Shown: piece after piece, positions 50,924 through 59,206 of the stretch
How positions within the stretch are numbered: position 1 is the first letter of the stretch
Layout: every line of letters starts with the position of its first letter
DNA from: JACVRW01 sp963757815
GTDB taxonomy: Bacteria > Actinomycetota > Thermoleophilia > Solirubrobacterales > Thermoleophilaceae
Direction of reading: 5' to 3'
DNA length: 64,000 nucleotides
NCBI GenBank assembly: GCA_963757815.1
Contig: CAVWSN010000009.1
Location: forward strand, 62,001 to 126,000
The notes under the pieces: generated by a model
The model's input: only the letters and a program-made list of their open reading frames with translations
Database searches by the model: none
Told to the model about the DNA's origin: nothing
Program-made: the position numbers and the translations under genes

Positions 50924-52833
50924 TCAGTGGGTGGGGGAGCCCCGCCTCCGCCGGCCGGGGTGGGGACTGCCGCCGGCCGCTTCTCCTTGAACACCGCGTG
51001 CACCGCTCCCGGGACGCCGTACTCGTAAGGGCCGCCGACGACGGTCGGGACCTCGTCGAAGTTGAACACCGGCGGCGGCGAGGACACCTGCCACTCGATC
51101 GAGTGGGCGCGCCAGGGGTTGCCGGGCGCGAGCGGCCCGTGCCGCCAGGAGGCGATCATGTTGTAGAGGAAGATCAGGAACGACAGGCCGAAGATGAAGG
51201 CCGAGATCGAGATGATCGCGTTCCAGGTCGCGAACTGCTCGGCGTAGTCCGCCACCCGCCTCGGCATGCCGTCGATGCCCACGAAGTGCATCGGCCCGAA
51301 GGTGAGGTTGAAGAAGATGAACGAAAGCCAGAAGTGGATGCGCCCCAGCGACTCGTCGTACATCCGCCCGGTCATCTTCGGGAACCAGTGGTAGAGGCCG
51401 GCGAAGATCGTGAACACCGATCCGCCGAACAGCACGTAGTGGATGTGGGCGACGATGAAGTAGGTGTCCGACACATAGATGTCGAACGGCACGACGGCGA
51501 GCATGATGCCGCTGATCCCGCCCAGCGTGAACATCGTGATGAAGCCGAGCGCGAACAGCAGGGGCGTTCTGAGGTGAATCACCCCTCGCCAGAGCGTGGC
51601 GAGCCAGGAGAAGATCTTGATGCCCGTCGGCACGGCGATGAGCATCGTGGTGATCATCATCGGGATCCGCAGCCAGCTCTGCATGCCCGACACGAACATG
51701 TGGTGGGCCCAGACCGTGAAGCCGAGGATCACGATCGCCACCAGCGAGAAGGCCATCATGCGGTAGCCGAATATCGGCTTGCGCGCATGCGTCGAGATGA
51801 CCTCGCTGATGATCCCGAAGCCCGGCAGCATCATGATGTAGACCGCCGGGTGCGAGTAGAACCAGAAGACGTGCTGGTACATGAGCACGTCGCCGCCGGC
51901 AGCCGGGTCGAAGAACTTCGTGCCAACCGTGCGGTCGAGCAGCACGAAGAACTGCGAGCCGGCGATGAACGGCGTGGCGATCACGACGAGCAGCGAGGTC
52001 GTGAAGTTCGCCCACACGAGCAGCGGCATGCGCCAGAACGTCATGCCCGGCGCGCGCATGGTGATGATGGTCACCAGGAAGTTGAGCGCGGTGGCGATCG
52101 AGGAGGCGCCGGCGAACTGGACCCCGAGCGTGAAGAACTGCTGGCCGAGCGGGGTCTCGGTCGAGAGCGGGGCATAGGCCGTCCAGCCCGTCGCGAAGGC
52201 GCCGCCCTCCGCGAAGTACGAGCACAGCATCATCACCCCGCCGATCGGCAGCATCCAGAACGAGAGGGCGTTCAGGCGCGGGAACGCCATGTCCGGCGCG
52301 CCGATCATGAGCGGGATCACGTAGTTCGCGATCCCGGCGAAGACCGGGATGATGAACAGGAAGATCATGATCGAGGCGTGGACCGAGAAGAGCCCGTTGA
52401 ACGTGTTCGGGTCCACGAACTGGGTGCCGGGCTGCGCGAGCTCCGCGCGCATCAGCATCGCCATCAGCCCGCCCGCGATGAAGAAGAACATCGTCGTGAC
52501 GATGTATTGGATGCCGATGACCTTGTGGTCGGTGTTGACGCGGAAGTAGTCCTTCCACGAATGGGCGCCGTGACCGGAGTGGTCCTCGGGGATCGTGGGA
52601 GCTCCGGAGGCCCAGCGGAACCAGTAGTCGAAGCAGCCGATGCCGACGAGGTAGCCGAGCGGCGCCACGATCAGCGCGCCGACGGTGATGATCGCGTCCC
52701 AGTTGAGGAGCGGGTCCCAGCCGTACAGCGCGCGGATCAGCACCACGAGGCCCATGCCGAAGCCGAAGCCGAGGATCGTGCCGAGCGCGGCGCGGTACCA
52801 GCCTGGTGCGAGCAGCTTCCTGGTCAGCGTCAT
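50920..52833 (-). CDS. ctaD: Cytochrome c oxidase subunit I
   Basis: Catalytic subunit of an aa3-type oxidase, 637 residues. Haem ligands and CuB site: GLFSVHASIMIFLF (haem a His), FWFYSHPAVYIMMLPGFG (CuB His and cross-linked Tyr), VWAHHMFVSGM (CuB His pair) and FIVAHIHYVLFGG (haem a3 and a histidines). The K channel lysine is near TGIKIFSWLATLW. Two additional N-terminal helices (AALGTILGFGFGMGLVVLI, AIITVGALIVAPLGYLVGIG) precede the core, and a proline-rich tail follows it. It overlaps ctaC by four bases and the stress-like gene by four. Confidence 0.96.
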   Translation of the reverse strand: MTLTRKLLAPGWYRAALGTILGFGFGMGLVVLIRALYGWDPLLNWDAIITVGALIVAPLGYLVGIGCFDYWFRWASGAPTIPEDHSGHGAHSWKDYFRVNTDHKVIGIQYIVTTMFFFIAGGLMAMLMRAELAQPGTQFVDPNTFNGLFSVHASIMIFLFIIPVFAGIANYVIPLMIGAPDMAFPRLNALSFWMLPIGGVMMLCSYFAEGGAFATGWTAYAPLSTETPLGQQFFTLGVQFAGASSIATALNFLVTIITMRAPGMTFWRMPLLVWANFTTSLLVVIATPFIAGSQFFVLLDRTVGTKFFDPAAGGDVLMYQHVFWFYSHPAVYIMMLPGFGIISEVISTHARKPIFGYRMMAFSLVAIVILGFTVWAHHMFVSGMQSWLRIPMMITTMLIAVPTGIKIFSWLATLWRGVIHLRTPLLFALGFITMFTLGGISGIMLAVVPFDIYVSDTYFIVAHIHYVLFGGSVFTIFAGLYHWFPKMTGRMYDESLGRIHFWLSFIFFNLTFGPMHFVGIDGMPRRVADYAEQFATWNAIISISAFIFGLSFLIFLYNMIASWRHGPLAPGNPWRAHSIEWQVSSPPPVFNFDEVPTVVGGPYEYGVPGAVHAVFKEKRPAAVPTPAGGGGAPPPTE

Positions 52834-53930
52834 TCCTGAGCCTCCAGAAGGTACTTCACAAGCGCGTCGAGCTCCTCGGGCGAGAGCTTGTCGCCGAAGT
52901 CCGTCGGCATGACCCCGTTGGGGAAGTCCGGGACCACGACGGCGCCCGGCTTGACGATCGACTGCCGGACATAGGCTTCATTGGTATTGGAGAGCTTGCC
53001 GAGGTCGGGTCCGACCGTCCCGCTTGCGTTGGCGGCCGCGAGGGTGTGACAGGAGCCGCAGCCCTGGGCCGCGAAGATCTCTTCGCCCTCGGCGCCGGCC
53101 GGCTGCCCGCCGCCCTGGCCCTGGCCGCCGCCGCCCGCCGGCGCGCCGGCGCCGCCCGCCTCGGCCTGCCGCTCGAGCCAGTTCTCGAAGTCGCCGGGCG
53201 GCACCACCCGCACGAACTGGCGCATGGTGGAGTGGCCCAGCCCGCAGAGCTCGGCGCACACCACCTCGTACCTGCCGGTGCGGGTCGGACTCAGCCGGAT
53301 GATCGTGGTCAGGCCCGGCACCGCGTCTGACTTGAGGCGGAACTCCGGCACCCAGAACGAGTGGAGCACGTCCTTGGTCTTGATCTTGAACTCGACGGGC
53401 CGGTCCACGGGCAGCACCAGCACCTCCGAATTCACCTTCTGCCGGGGGTACTCGAAGGTCCAGGTGAACTGCTGGCCCGTCACGTTCACGACCATCTCGT
53501 CCTGGGCCTTGGCCTCGATGTCGTCGAGCACGATCCAGCCGTAGGCCGCGAGCGCGGTGACCATGATGAACGGGATCGTGACCCAGATGATCTCGAGCCT
53601 CGCGTTGCCGTGGATCGGGGGGCCGTCGCCCATGTCCCCGGGTTTGGCACGGAAGCGGACCACCGAGTAGATCGCGATCGTCATCACGAGGATGAAGACC
53701 GGCACGGAGCAGATGAGGAGGACGTCGTAGAGGGTGTCGATGTCCCCGGCTGCGCCGGAGGCGTCCTCCGGGAACCAGTCCATGTAGAGCGTGATCGCGA
53801 TGCCGACCAGCGACGCGAACACGCCAATGCCGATCATCCGGGCAACCGGGTGCTTCTCGCCCGCGATGCGCGGATCTTCCTCGGGCGCTCCCTTCGCCGT
53901 TTCCTGCGAAACAGGCTCCCTCTCGCTCAC
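52830..53930 (-). CDS. ctaC: Cytochrome c oxidase subunit II with fused cytochrome c
   Basis: 366 residues. The cytoplasmic N-terminus is followed by two helices (IGIGVFASLVGIAITLYMDW, LLICSVPVFILVMTIAIYSV). The CuA cupredoxin domain has the aromatic QQFTWTFEYP, HSFWVPEF and the CuA motif CAELCGLGHSTM. A Gly/Gln-rich linker leads to a C-terminal cytochrome c domain (QGCGSCHTLAA; axial Met in NGVMPTDFG). This caa3-like fusion lets the oxidase take electrons without a free cytochrome. It is first in the operon. About 50 bases upstream to the AraC-type gene include a GCGCGA/TCGCGC repeat around an AT-rich centre. Confidence 0.95.
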   Translation of the reverse strand: MSEREPVSQETAKGAPEEDPRIAGEKHPVARMIGIGVFASLVGIAITLYMDWFPEDASGAAGDIDTLYDVLLICSVPVFILVMTIAIYSVVRFRAKPGDMGDGPPIHGNARLEIIWVTIPFIMVTALAAYGWIVLDDIEAKAQDEMVVNVTGQQFTWTFEYPRQKVNSEVLVLPVDRPVEFKIKTKDVLHSFWVPEFRLKSDAVPGLTTIIRLSPTRTGRYEVVCAELCGLGHSTMRQFVRVVPPGDFENWLERQAEAGGAGAPAGGGGQGQGGGQPAGAEGEEIFAAQGCGSCHTLAAANASGTVGPDLGKLSNTNEAYVRQSIVKPGAVVVPDFPNGVMPTDFGDKLSPEELDALVKYLLEAQE

Positions 53931-53978
53931 GGCGCGCGAGTCTAATTGTTCGCGCTGACGCCTGCGACGCGCGGCCGG

Positions 53979-54338
53979 TCAGGCGGCAAGGCGGCCGTTC
54001 GCGCGCCGGAACGAGGACGGCGGCGACCCGTGGCTGCGCCTGAACGCCTTGGCGAACTGGGCCGCCTGGCGGTAGCCGACCGCGGCCGCGACCTCCTGCA
54101 CCGAGAGCCGTCCGTCGTGCAGCAGCTCCGCCGCCCGGGCCATCCGGACCCGCTGCAGCTCGCGCCGGAAGCTCGTCCCGCCCGCCTCCGAGAACGAGCG
54201 CTGGAGCTGGCGCCGCGAGGTTGCGATCTCGTGCGCCACCACCGTCAGGGACAGCTCCTCGTTGGCGTAGTCCTGCTCGATGACCCGTAGCGCGTCGAAA
54301 TACAGCTCGCTGCGCCTGTGCACGGTCGACTCACGCAC
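53979..54338 (-). CDS. AraC-family DNA-binding protein without effector domain
   Basis: 119 residues that cover just the double HTH of the AraC family: LSLTVVAHEIATSRRQLQRS as the first helix-turn-helix and LSVQEVAAAVGYRQAAQFAK for the second, closing with the FRRSHGSPPSSFRR signature. About 15 residues precede the DNA-binding part, so there is no sugar- or ligand-binding domain. It is transcribed toward the oxidase operon, 48 bases ahead of ctaC, and divergent from a CBS gene. Regulation of either is possible. The start could be GTG or ATG close to 54338. Confidence 0.85.
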   Translation of the reverse strand: MRESTVHRRSELYFDALRVIEQDYANEELSLTVVAHEIATSRRQLQRSFSEAGGTSFRRELQRVRMARAAELLHDGRLSVQEVAAAVGYRQAAQFAKAFRRSHGSPPSSFRRANGRLAA

Positions 54339-54426
54339 CTCGAAACGGAATACGCCCTGGCACGCCTACCGGATCATTCGATACGCTGGTTTATGCCGAT
54401 CGTCACTAACCCTCGAAGGGAGTTGC

Positions 54427-54855
54427 ATGCAGGTCAGGGCAGGGATGAGTGAGGTCGTACTCACCGTCAACCCCGGTCACACCCTGCGCGATGCCGCGCG
54501 GGCGATGGCCGAGCGCAAAGTCGGCGCGGCTGTTGTAATCGATCTCGAGCAGCCGGGACCCGGCATAGTCACCGAGCGCGACCTGCTCCAGTCCATCGGC
54601 AGAGGCGAGAACCCCGACGAGGAGCTCGTGCGGGACCACCTCTCGCCGCAGCTGACGTTCGCCGCTCCCGAGTGGTCGCTGGAGCGCGCGGCCGAGGCGA
54701 TGGTCAGGGGCGGCTTCCGCCACCTGGTGGTGGTCGACGGAGGCCATATGAGCGGCGTGCTCTCGATGCGCGACATCGTCCGCTGCTGGGTCTCGGACGG
54801 CGCTACGAGCGAACTGCCCTCGGACCTCCAGTCGGCGGCCCGTCCGCCCACCTGA
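54427..54855 (+). CDS. CBS-domain pair protein
   Basis: 142 residues with two CBS motifs: VVLTVNPGHTLRDAARAMAE, KVGAAVVIDLEQPGPGIVTERDLLQ as the first, and LTFAAPEWSLERAAEAM, GFRHLVVVDGGHMSGVLSMRDIV as the second. ATG 54427 follows AAGGGAG. Such modules sense AMP, ADP or ATP. It is divergent from the AraC-type gene and convergent with the small oxidase subunit genes, so it may tie energy state to respiration, which is inference. Confidence 0.88.
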   Translation: MQVRAGMSEVVLTVNPGHTLRDAARAMAERKVGAAVVIDLEQPGPGIVTERDLLQSIGRGENPDEELVRDHLSPQLTFAAPEWSLERAAEAMVRGGFRHLVVVDGGHMSGVLSMRDIVRCWVSDGATSELPSDLQSAARPPT

Positions 54856-54874
54856 GGCTGATAAGCCCGGGCTC

Positions 54875-55114
54875 TCAGTGGTGCTCGAGCGGCAGCTCTG
54901 AGATCTCCTGCCGCGTCTCGCGGACCCACTTGAAGATGCAGATCACGGCGACGATGGCGCCGAGCACGACCATGATCGGCGAGATCACGATGCCGGCCAC
55001 CGCGACCGCGATGCCGGCGGCGGTGAGAACCGGGAGGTAGGACGGGCCCGGGAGATGGATGAGCTCGCCGCGCGGCTCCGGGGTCTCCTCGGCAAGCCGG
55101 ATCTCCTCGGCCAT
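54875..55114 (-). CDS. ctaF: Actinobacterial cytochrome c oxidase subunit 4-like protein
   Basis: 79 residues from ATG 55114: polar head MAEEIRLAEETPEPRG, then IHLPGPSYLPVLTAAGIAVA, two helices (AVAGIVISPIMVVLGAIVAVICIF) and an acidic/basic tail. The LPGPSY motif before the first helix is typical of the small fourth subunit found near actinobacterial oxidases. The start overlaps the stop of the tiny gene upstream (TGATG). It is separated from ctaC by the AraC and CBS genes. Confidence 0.7.
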   Translation of the reverse strand: MAEEIRLAEETPEPRGELIHLPGPSYLPVLTAAGIAVAVAGIVISPIMVVLGAIVAVICIFKWVRETRQEISELPLEHH

Positions 55115-55218
55115 CAGTAGACGAACCCCACCACCCAGGCCAGCGCGAACACCACCAGCGCCACGGCGCCCGCGATCAGCCCGGTGCGGATGTTCTTGGT
55201 GGCCAGGCGGCGATCCAC
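55114..55218 (-). CDS. 34-residue single-TM protein upstream of ctaF
   Basis: From GTG 55218: VDRRLATKNIRTGLIAGAVA, then a helix LVVFALAWVVGFVY and stop, its TGA sharing two bases with the ctaF start ATG. Positive residues at the N-terminus predict an N-in topology. Tiny one-helix proteins of this form accompany bacterial haem-copper oxidases. It is too short for usual gene finders. A weak ribosome site only. Confidence rests on the TGATG overlap and the clean helix. Confidence 0.5.
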   Translation of the reverse strand: MDRRLATKNIRTGLIAGAVALVVFALAWVVGFVY

Positions 55219-55276
55219 GGCTCGGAAGATGTATCAGAAGTGGCGCCGATCGCAGAACGCGCCTAGATTCGACATC

Positions 55277-55301
55277 GAGGGCTCTCCGGGAGGGAGCCCT
55301 C
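55277..55301 (-). terminator. GAGGGCTC/GAGCCCTC hairpin after the murein endopeptidase gene
   Basis: A perfect 8-bp stem with a 9-base loop starts three bases past the murein endopeptidase stop on the minus strand. It separates that gene from the small oxidase genes further left. No T-run. Confidence 0.6.
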
Positions 55302-55303
55302 AA

Positions 55304-56062
55304 TCATTTGACAAGCGGCAAGCGCACGTGCAGGTGGTTGTCGTGGTTGATCAGCGCCTGCACGCGGCGGGGCGGGCCGGTCAGGCCCGTGTTCGGACCG
55401 ACGAAGATGACCTCGGCGCCCTGGGCGAGGAAGCGGTTGACCAGCTCCTGGGAGAGCGCGCGGTCGATCTGCGAGGCGTTGCGCGGGGCCCGCTCGCGTC
55501 CGTCCGAGCGCGGGTAGTAGATGTCGACGTCGAGGCCGTTCTGATGGCTCGCGTGACCGATGTAGCCGAAGCGCGGGCCGAAGTCGCCGCCGTGCGGGCG
55601 ACTCAGGTCTCCGACGGTCATCCGGGGGGCCACGGGGTGAGCCTCGAGATAATCGCGGGCAACCCGTAACACGGTTCGCACCAGGCGGTCGGTGCCCCAG
55701 CGGCGCCAGGGACGGTTAGGTGAGCGCCGCAGCACCGGATCCCATGTGAAGAAGTCATGGCTCTCGGCAGGCAGGCGCACGCCGTTCGCCAGCCGGCCGG
55801 CCGTGTGAGCCCCGATCGCGGTGGAGTGGCGCCAGCGGACCGGCTCCGGCTCGGGCGACGCCGGCGGTTCGGGCGACGCGGGCGGCTCGGGCGGCTCGGG
55901 CGCCACCACCTCGGGCGGCGGCTGCGCTGGAAAGGCGAGGTCTGCCAGCGGCCGCCGCTCCTCGGCCAGTGCGGTCACGACCACCGTCGCGGCCGTGAGC
56001 GGCACGATGACGAGGATCGCGGCTGCGATTCGCACTAGGCCCGATACGGGGAACGGCGCCAC
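55304..56062 (-). CDS. mepA: Penicillin-insensitive murein endopeptidase (MepA-like)
   Basis: 252 residues. Leader helix GLVRIAAAILVIVPLTAATVV, a proline-rich spacer with PEPPASPEPPASPEPEP repeats, then the LAS-type zinc peptidase domain: RPHGGDFGPRFGYIGHASHQ, NGLDVDIYYPRSDG (first His and Asp ligands), RVQALINHDNHLHVRLP (last His). MepA cuts the D-Ala-mDAP cross-link and is not inhibited by penicillin. The protein is anchored or secreted. The family is better known from proteobacteria, but homologues of this form occur in actinobacteria. Confidence 0.87.
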   Translation of the reverse strand: MAPFPVSGLVRIAAAILVIVPLTAATVVVTALAEERRPLADLAFPAQPPPEVVAPEPPEPPASPEPPASPEPEPVRWRHSTAIGAHTAGRLANGVRLPAESHDFFTWDPVLRRSPNRPWRRWGTDRLVRTVLRVARDYLEAHPVAPRMTVGDLSRPHGGDFGPRFGYIGHASHQNGLDVDIYYPRSDGRERAPRNASQIDRALSQELVNRFLAQGAEVIFVGPNTGLTGPPRRVQALINHDNHLHVRLPLVK

Positions 56063-56187
56063 CGCGGTCCAAGCGTAGGGACCGGGGATTGCAGCCGGCT
56101 TAAGGCGCGCTCGCGCTCATCCTGATGAACCAAGCGGGGGGGCGGCTGCGAATAGGGGGCATACCCGACCCCAGGAGGAGCAGGACT

Positions 56188-57027
56188 ATGAAGCGCAAAG
56201 GGCTCTTGCGAATGGCCCTCGGCCTGAGCTGCGTCGCCGCCTTGGCGGTACCCGTGGCCGGCCAGGCGGGGCAGCCCGACTCGAAGGGAAACGGCGGCCG
56301 TACTTTCTACGCCACCGATGACCAGAACAACCTCGTGAGCTTCTCGGCGGACAGCCCGCGTAAGCTCGACAGCAGCCAGCAGATCAGCGGGCTGCCGATG
56401 GGCGTGACGCTCAGGGGCATCGACTTCCGGCCCGCCACCGGCGAGCTGTACGGCGTCGGCAGCGACAGCGTCGTCTACCGCGTCAGCCCCGTGACCGCGA
56501 GGGCGGTTGCCGAGGGGCCGGCGTTCACGCCGGCGCTCAACGGGCGGTTCTTCGGCGTCGACTTCAACCCGACCGTCGACCGGATCCGGGTGACGAGCGA
56601 CGCGAACCAGAACCTGCGGCTGGTCCCGGACACCGGGGCGCTGGCGGCTGCGGACGCCGACCTCAACCCGAACGATCCGACCGTCGTCGGCTCGGCCTAC
56701 ACGAACTCGTCGTTCAGCGCCACCCCCGCGGCCTCGACGGTCCTGTACGCCCTCGACGCCCTCGACGACGCGCTCTACGTGCAGAACCCGCCGAACAACG
56801 GCACGCTGACGATGCCCACTCCGGTGGACATCAACGTCCGTGGTGACAGTGGCTTCGACATCGCCGGCAAGAACAACGTCGGCTACGTCGCAACCGCTGG
56901 CGACCGGCGGCCCGGCGCGGACCTGTACCGCGTGAACGTCCAGACCGGCGCCACCATGAAGCTCGGCCAGATCGGCCGCGGCGCCCACACGATCACCGGC
57001 CTCGCGGCCGTGCAGGACACCCCCTAG
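56188..57027 (+). CDS. Secreted DUF4394-domain protein
   Basis: 279 residues with AGGAGGAG nine bases upstream of ATG 56188. Signal peptide MALGLSCVAALAVPVAGQA. The mature part has the DUF4394 pattern: FYATDDQNNLVSFSADSP, LRGIDFRPATGELYGVG, GVDFNPTVDRIRVTSDANQN, LNPNDPTVVGSAYTNS, and ends TITGLAAVQDTP. It is expected to form a beta-propeller-like repeat fold outside the cell. Function of the domain is unknown; it is often a stand-alone secreted or surface protein. A strong hairpin follows it. Confidence 0.83.
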   Translation: MKRKGLLRMALGLSCVAALAVPVAGQAGQPDSKGNGGRTFYATDDQNNLVSFSADSPRKLDSSQQISGLPMGVTLRGIDFRPATGELYGVGSDSVVYRVSPVTARAVAEGPAFTPALNGRFFGVDFNPTVDRIRVTSDANQNLRLVPDTGALAAADADLNPNDPTVVGSAYTNSSFSATPAASTVLYALDALDDALYVQNPPNNGTLTMPTPVDINVRGDSGFDIAGKNNVGYVATAGDRRPGADLYRVNVQTGATMKLGQIGRGAHTITGLAAVQDTP

Positions 57028-57059
57028 GCCAGGATCCATCAGGCCCGGAGAGGGAGCCA

Positions 57060-57094
57060 GGGAGCGGGCCGCGCCTCAGGCGCGGCCCGCTCCC
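57060..57094 (+). terminator. 16-bp perfect stem after the DUF4394 gene
   Basis: GGGAGCGGGCCGCGCC, loop TCA and its exact complement form the most stable hairpin in the window, 33 bases past the stop. A weak T-containing tail follows. It clearly ends this monocistronic gene. About 125 bases with nothing recognisable remain before the convergent VOC gene. Confidence 0.8.
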
Positions 57095-57221
57095 GTTCGT
57101 GCTGATCTTCCCGCTGGCGGGGCTCACGCTCCTGAGGCGTGCGATGGCCGCCGAGGGACGCAGCCCGCCGCCCGCCTCGCGGGACAGGACGAGCACGCAC
57201 ATGGCGATGTGACCGTGCCGG

Positions 57222-58085
57222 TCAGGCCGGGGCTGTCAGCAGCACCCGGTTCCCCGACGGATCGGCCGTGCGCACGCCCGCCGCGAGCTCGAGCGTCTCC
57301 GCTCCCGCCGCCTCGAGCCGGCCGGCCAGCCGGTCGCGCTCCGCCACGTCCGGCAGCGCGAGCTCCCAGTGCTCGATGCCGAGCGCGCCCTCGGGCGGGG
57401 GCGGCGCTCCCCGGGTCTGCCAGATGTTCGCGCCGACGTGGTGGTGGTAACCACCGGCCGACAGGAAGAGCGCGCCCGGGTAGCTGCGCACGGTCACGTC
57501 CAGCTCGAGCGCTCCGGCGTAGAAGCGCTCGACCGGCTCCAGGCTCGACACCTGTAGGTGCACGTGCCCGATGCGGGTGCCGGCGGGCATCGAACCCGGG
57601 TCATCGGACTCGCCCGGCCCGAGCTCGGCGAGGATGCCGTCGAGGTCGAGCGGCAGCGTCGCCATCTCGAGCTCGCCGTTCGGGCCGCTGCGCCACTCCT
57701 CCCGCGGGCGGTCGCGGTAGAGCTCGATTCCGTTGCCCTCGGGATCGTTCAGGTAGAGCGCCTCGCTCACCAGGTGATCGGACGCGCCCGTGAGGCGCCA
57801 GCCCGCCCCGATCACCCGGCGCAGGGCACGGGCGAGGTCCGCACGGCTCGGCACCAGGAGCGCGAGGTGGAAGAGACCGGTGCTGGGGGCCGGGCGCGGC
57901 GGCGCGCCGGGCGCCGCCGCGAGCTCCACAAGCGGCGGGCCGCCGTCGGCGCCGAGCCGCGCGACGTCCCCCTCGCGCGCGAGCGTCCGCAGCCCGATCG
58001 CGCGCTCGTAGAACGCCGCCAGCGAGTCGAGGTCGGCCACCCTCAGCCGGACGGCGCCCACGCCGGTGTCGGGCGCGACGGTCAC
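57222..58085 (-). CDS. Two-domain VOC (glyoxalase/extradiol dioxygenase) protein
   Basis: 287 residues with two vicinal-oxygen-chelate modules. N-terminal module: VGAVRLRVADLDSLAAFYER, GLFHLALLVPSRADLARALR, LYLNDPEGNGIELYRDRPRE. C-terminal module: RIGHVHLQVSSLEPVERFYA, SAGGYHHHVGANIWQTRG and the final DPSGNRVLL. Metal ligands are likely His in GHVHLQV, His in the HHHVG area and Glu in the last strand. The CatE-type (catechol 2,3-dioxygenase-like) arrangement is the closest match. It overlaps the ACC deaminase gene by four bases. Substrate not known. Confidence 0.85.
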   Translation of the reverse strand: MTVAPDTGVGAVRLRVADLDSLAAFYERAIGLRTLAREGDVARLGADGGPPLVELAAAPGAPPRPAPSTGLFHLALLVPSRADLARALRRVIGAGWRLTGASDHLVSEALYLNDPEGNGIELYRDRPREEWRSGPNGELEMATLPLDLDGILAELGPGESDDPGSMPAGTRIGHVHLQVSSLEPVERFYAGALELDVTVRSYPGALFLSAGGYHHHVGANIWQTRGAPPPPEGALGIEHWELALPDVAERDRLAGRLEAAGAETLELAAGVRTADPSGNRVLLTAPA

Positions 58086-59089
58086 CTGAACAGCCCCGCG
58101 TAGGCGCTCAGGGCAGGCTGACCGCCGAGGTGCGCGTAGAGCACCTTGGAGTCCGACTCGATCTCGCCGCTCGACACGAGGTCGATCATCCCCGCCATCG
58201 ACTTCCCCTCGTAGACCGGGTCCGTGATCATGCCCTCGAGACGCCCCGCGGTGCGGATCGCCTCGAGTGTGCGCTCGTCGGGTATCCCGTAGGTGCCGGC
58301 GTGGTAGCGGTCGTCCAGCACGATCTCGTCGTCCCGCAGCTCGCGGCCCACCTCGATCAGCGCGGCGGTCCGCCGGGCGATCCGCGCGACCTGTTCACGC
58401 GTCTCGGCGGGCTTCGCCGAGCCGTCGATCCCGATCACGCGCCGTGGCCTGTCCTGCGCGGCAAAGCCGGCGATCATCCCGGCCTGCGTCGAGCCGGTGA
58501 CCGAGCAGACGACGACCGTGTCGAAGAAGACGCCGAGCTCGCGCTCCTGCTCGGCCACCTCCATCGCCCAGTTCGCGAAGCCAAGGCCGCCCAGCTCATG
58601 GTCGGAGGCCCCCGCCGGGATCGGATACGGGGTGCCGCCCGCGGCCTCGACGTCGGCCAGCGCCTGCTCCCAGCTCTCCTTGAAGCCGATTCCGAAGCCC
58701 GCCTCGACGAGCCGGACGTCCGCGCCCATGATGCGGCTGAGCTGGATGTTGCCGACCCGGTCGTAGACGACATCCGGCCAGTCGACCCAGCTCTCCTGCA
58801 CGAGCACGCAGCCGAGCCCGGTGCGCGCAGCCACGGCGGCCACCTGCCGCGTGTGGTTGGACTGCACGCCGCCGATCGACACGAGCGTGTCGCAGCCCTT
58901 GGCGAGCGCGTCCGCTACGAGATACTCGAGCTTGCGGGTCTTGTTGCCCCCGTAGGCGAGCCCGCTGTTGCAGTCGTCGCGCTTGGCCCAGAGCTCGGCG
59001 CCCCCGAGATGCGCGCTGAGCCGCTCGAGCGGGTGGATCGGCGAGGGGCCAAAGAGCAGCGGCTGCCGGGCGAAGGACTCGAGTCGCAC
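58082..59089 (-). CDS. acdS: 1-aminocyclopropane-1-carboxylate deaminase
   Basis: PLP-dependent enzyme that opens the ring of ACC to ammonia and 2-oxobutyrate. 335 residues. The PLP lysine is in GGNKTRKLEYLVADAL, the nucleophile-activating region SIGGVQSNHTRQVAAVAA, the phosphate loop SVTGSTQAGMIAGF. D-cysteine desulfhydrases share this fold; the Tyr-Glu in DPVYEGKSMAGMIDLV and the Leu in VLYAHLGGQPALSAY are those of true ACC deaminases, so the assignment is fairly firm. Such genes are a mark of plant-associated or soil bacteria that lower plant ethylene. Coupled to the VOC gene. Confidence 0.9.
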   Translation of the reverse strand: MRLESFARQPLLFGPSPIHPLERLSAHLGGAELWAKRDDCNSGLAYGGNKTRKLEYLVADALAKGCDTLVSIGGVQSNHTRQVAAVAARTGLGCVLVQESWVDWPDVVYDRVGNIQLSRIMGADVRLVEAGFGIGFKESWEQALADVEAAGGTPYPIPAGASDHELGGLGFANWAMEVAEQERELGVFFDTVVVCSVTGSTQAGMIAGFAAQDRPRRVIGIDGSAKPAETREQVARIARRTAALIEVGRELRDDEIVLDDRYHAGTYGIPDERTLEAIRTAGRLEGMITDPVYEGKSMAGMIDLVSSGEIESDSKVLYAHLGGQPALSAYAGLFR

Positions 59090-59160
59090 GGCGCAAGCCT
59101 ACGGCCCGGCGTCGGGATTGCGGATCGCCACGCCGGGTATCCAGCTTCCGAAACAGGCAG

Positions 59161-59186
59161 CCCGGCGGACCGCTGAGGACGCCGGG
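59161..59186 (-). terminator. CCCGGCG/CGCCGGG hairpin between acdS and the SARP gene
   Basis: A 7-bp perfect stem with a 12-base loop, 21 bases past the SARP stop on the minus strand, followed there by CTGCCTGTTTC. It is likely to stop the regulator's transcript before acdS. Confidence 0.5.
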
Positions 59187-59206
59187 CCCTGCGGGCACGC
59201 GCCCGC

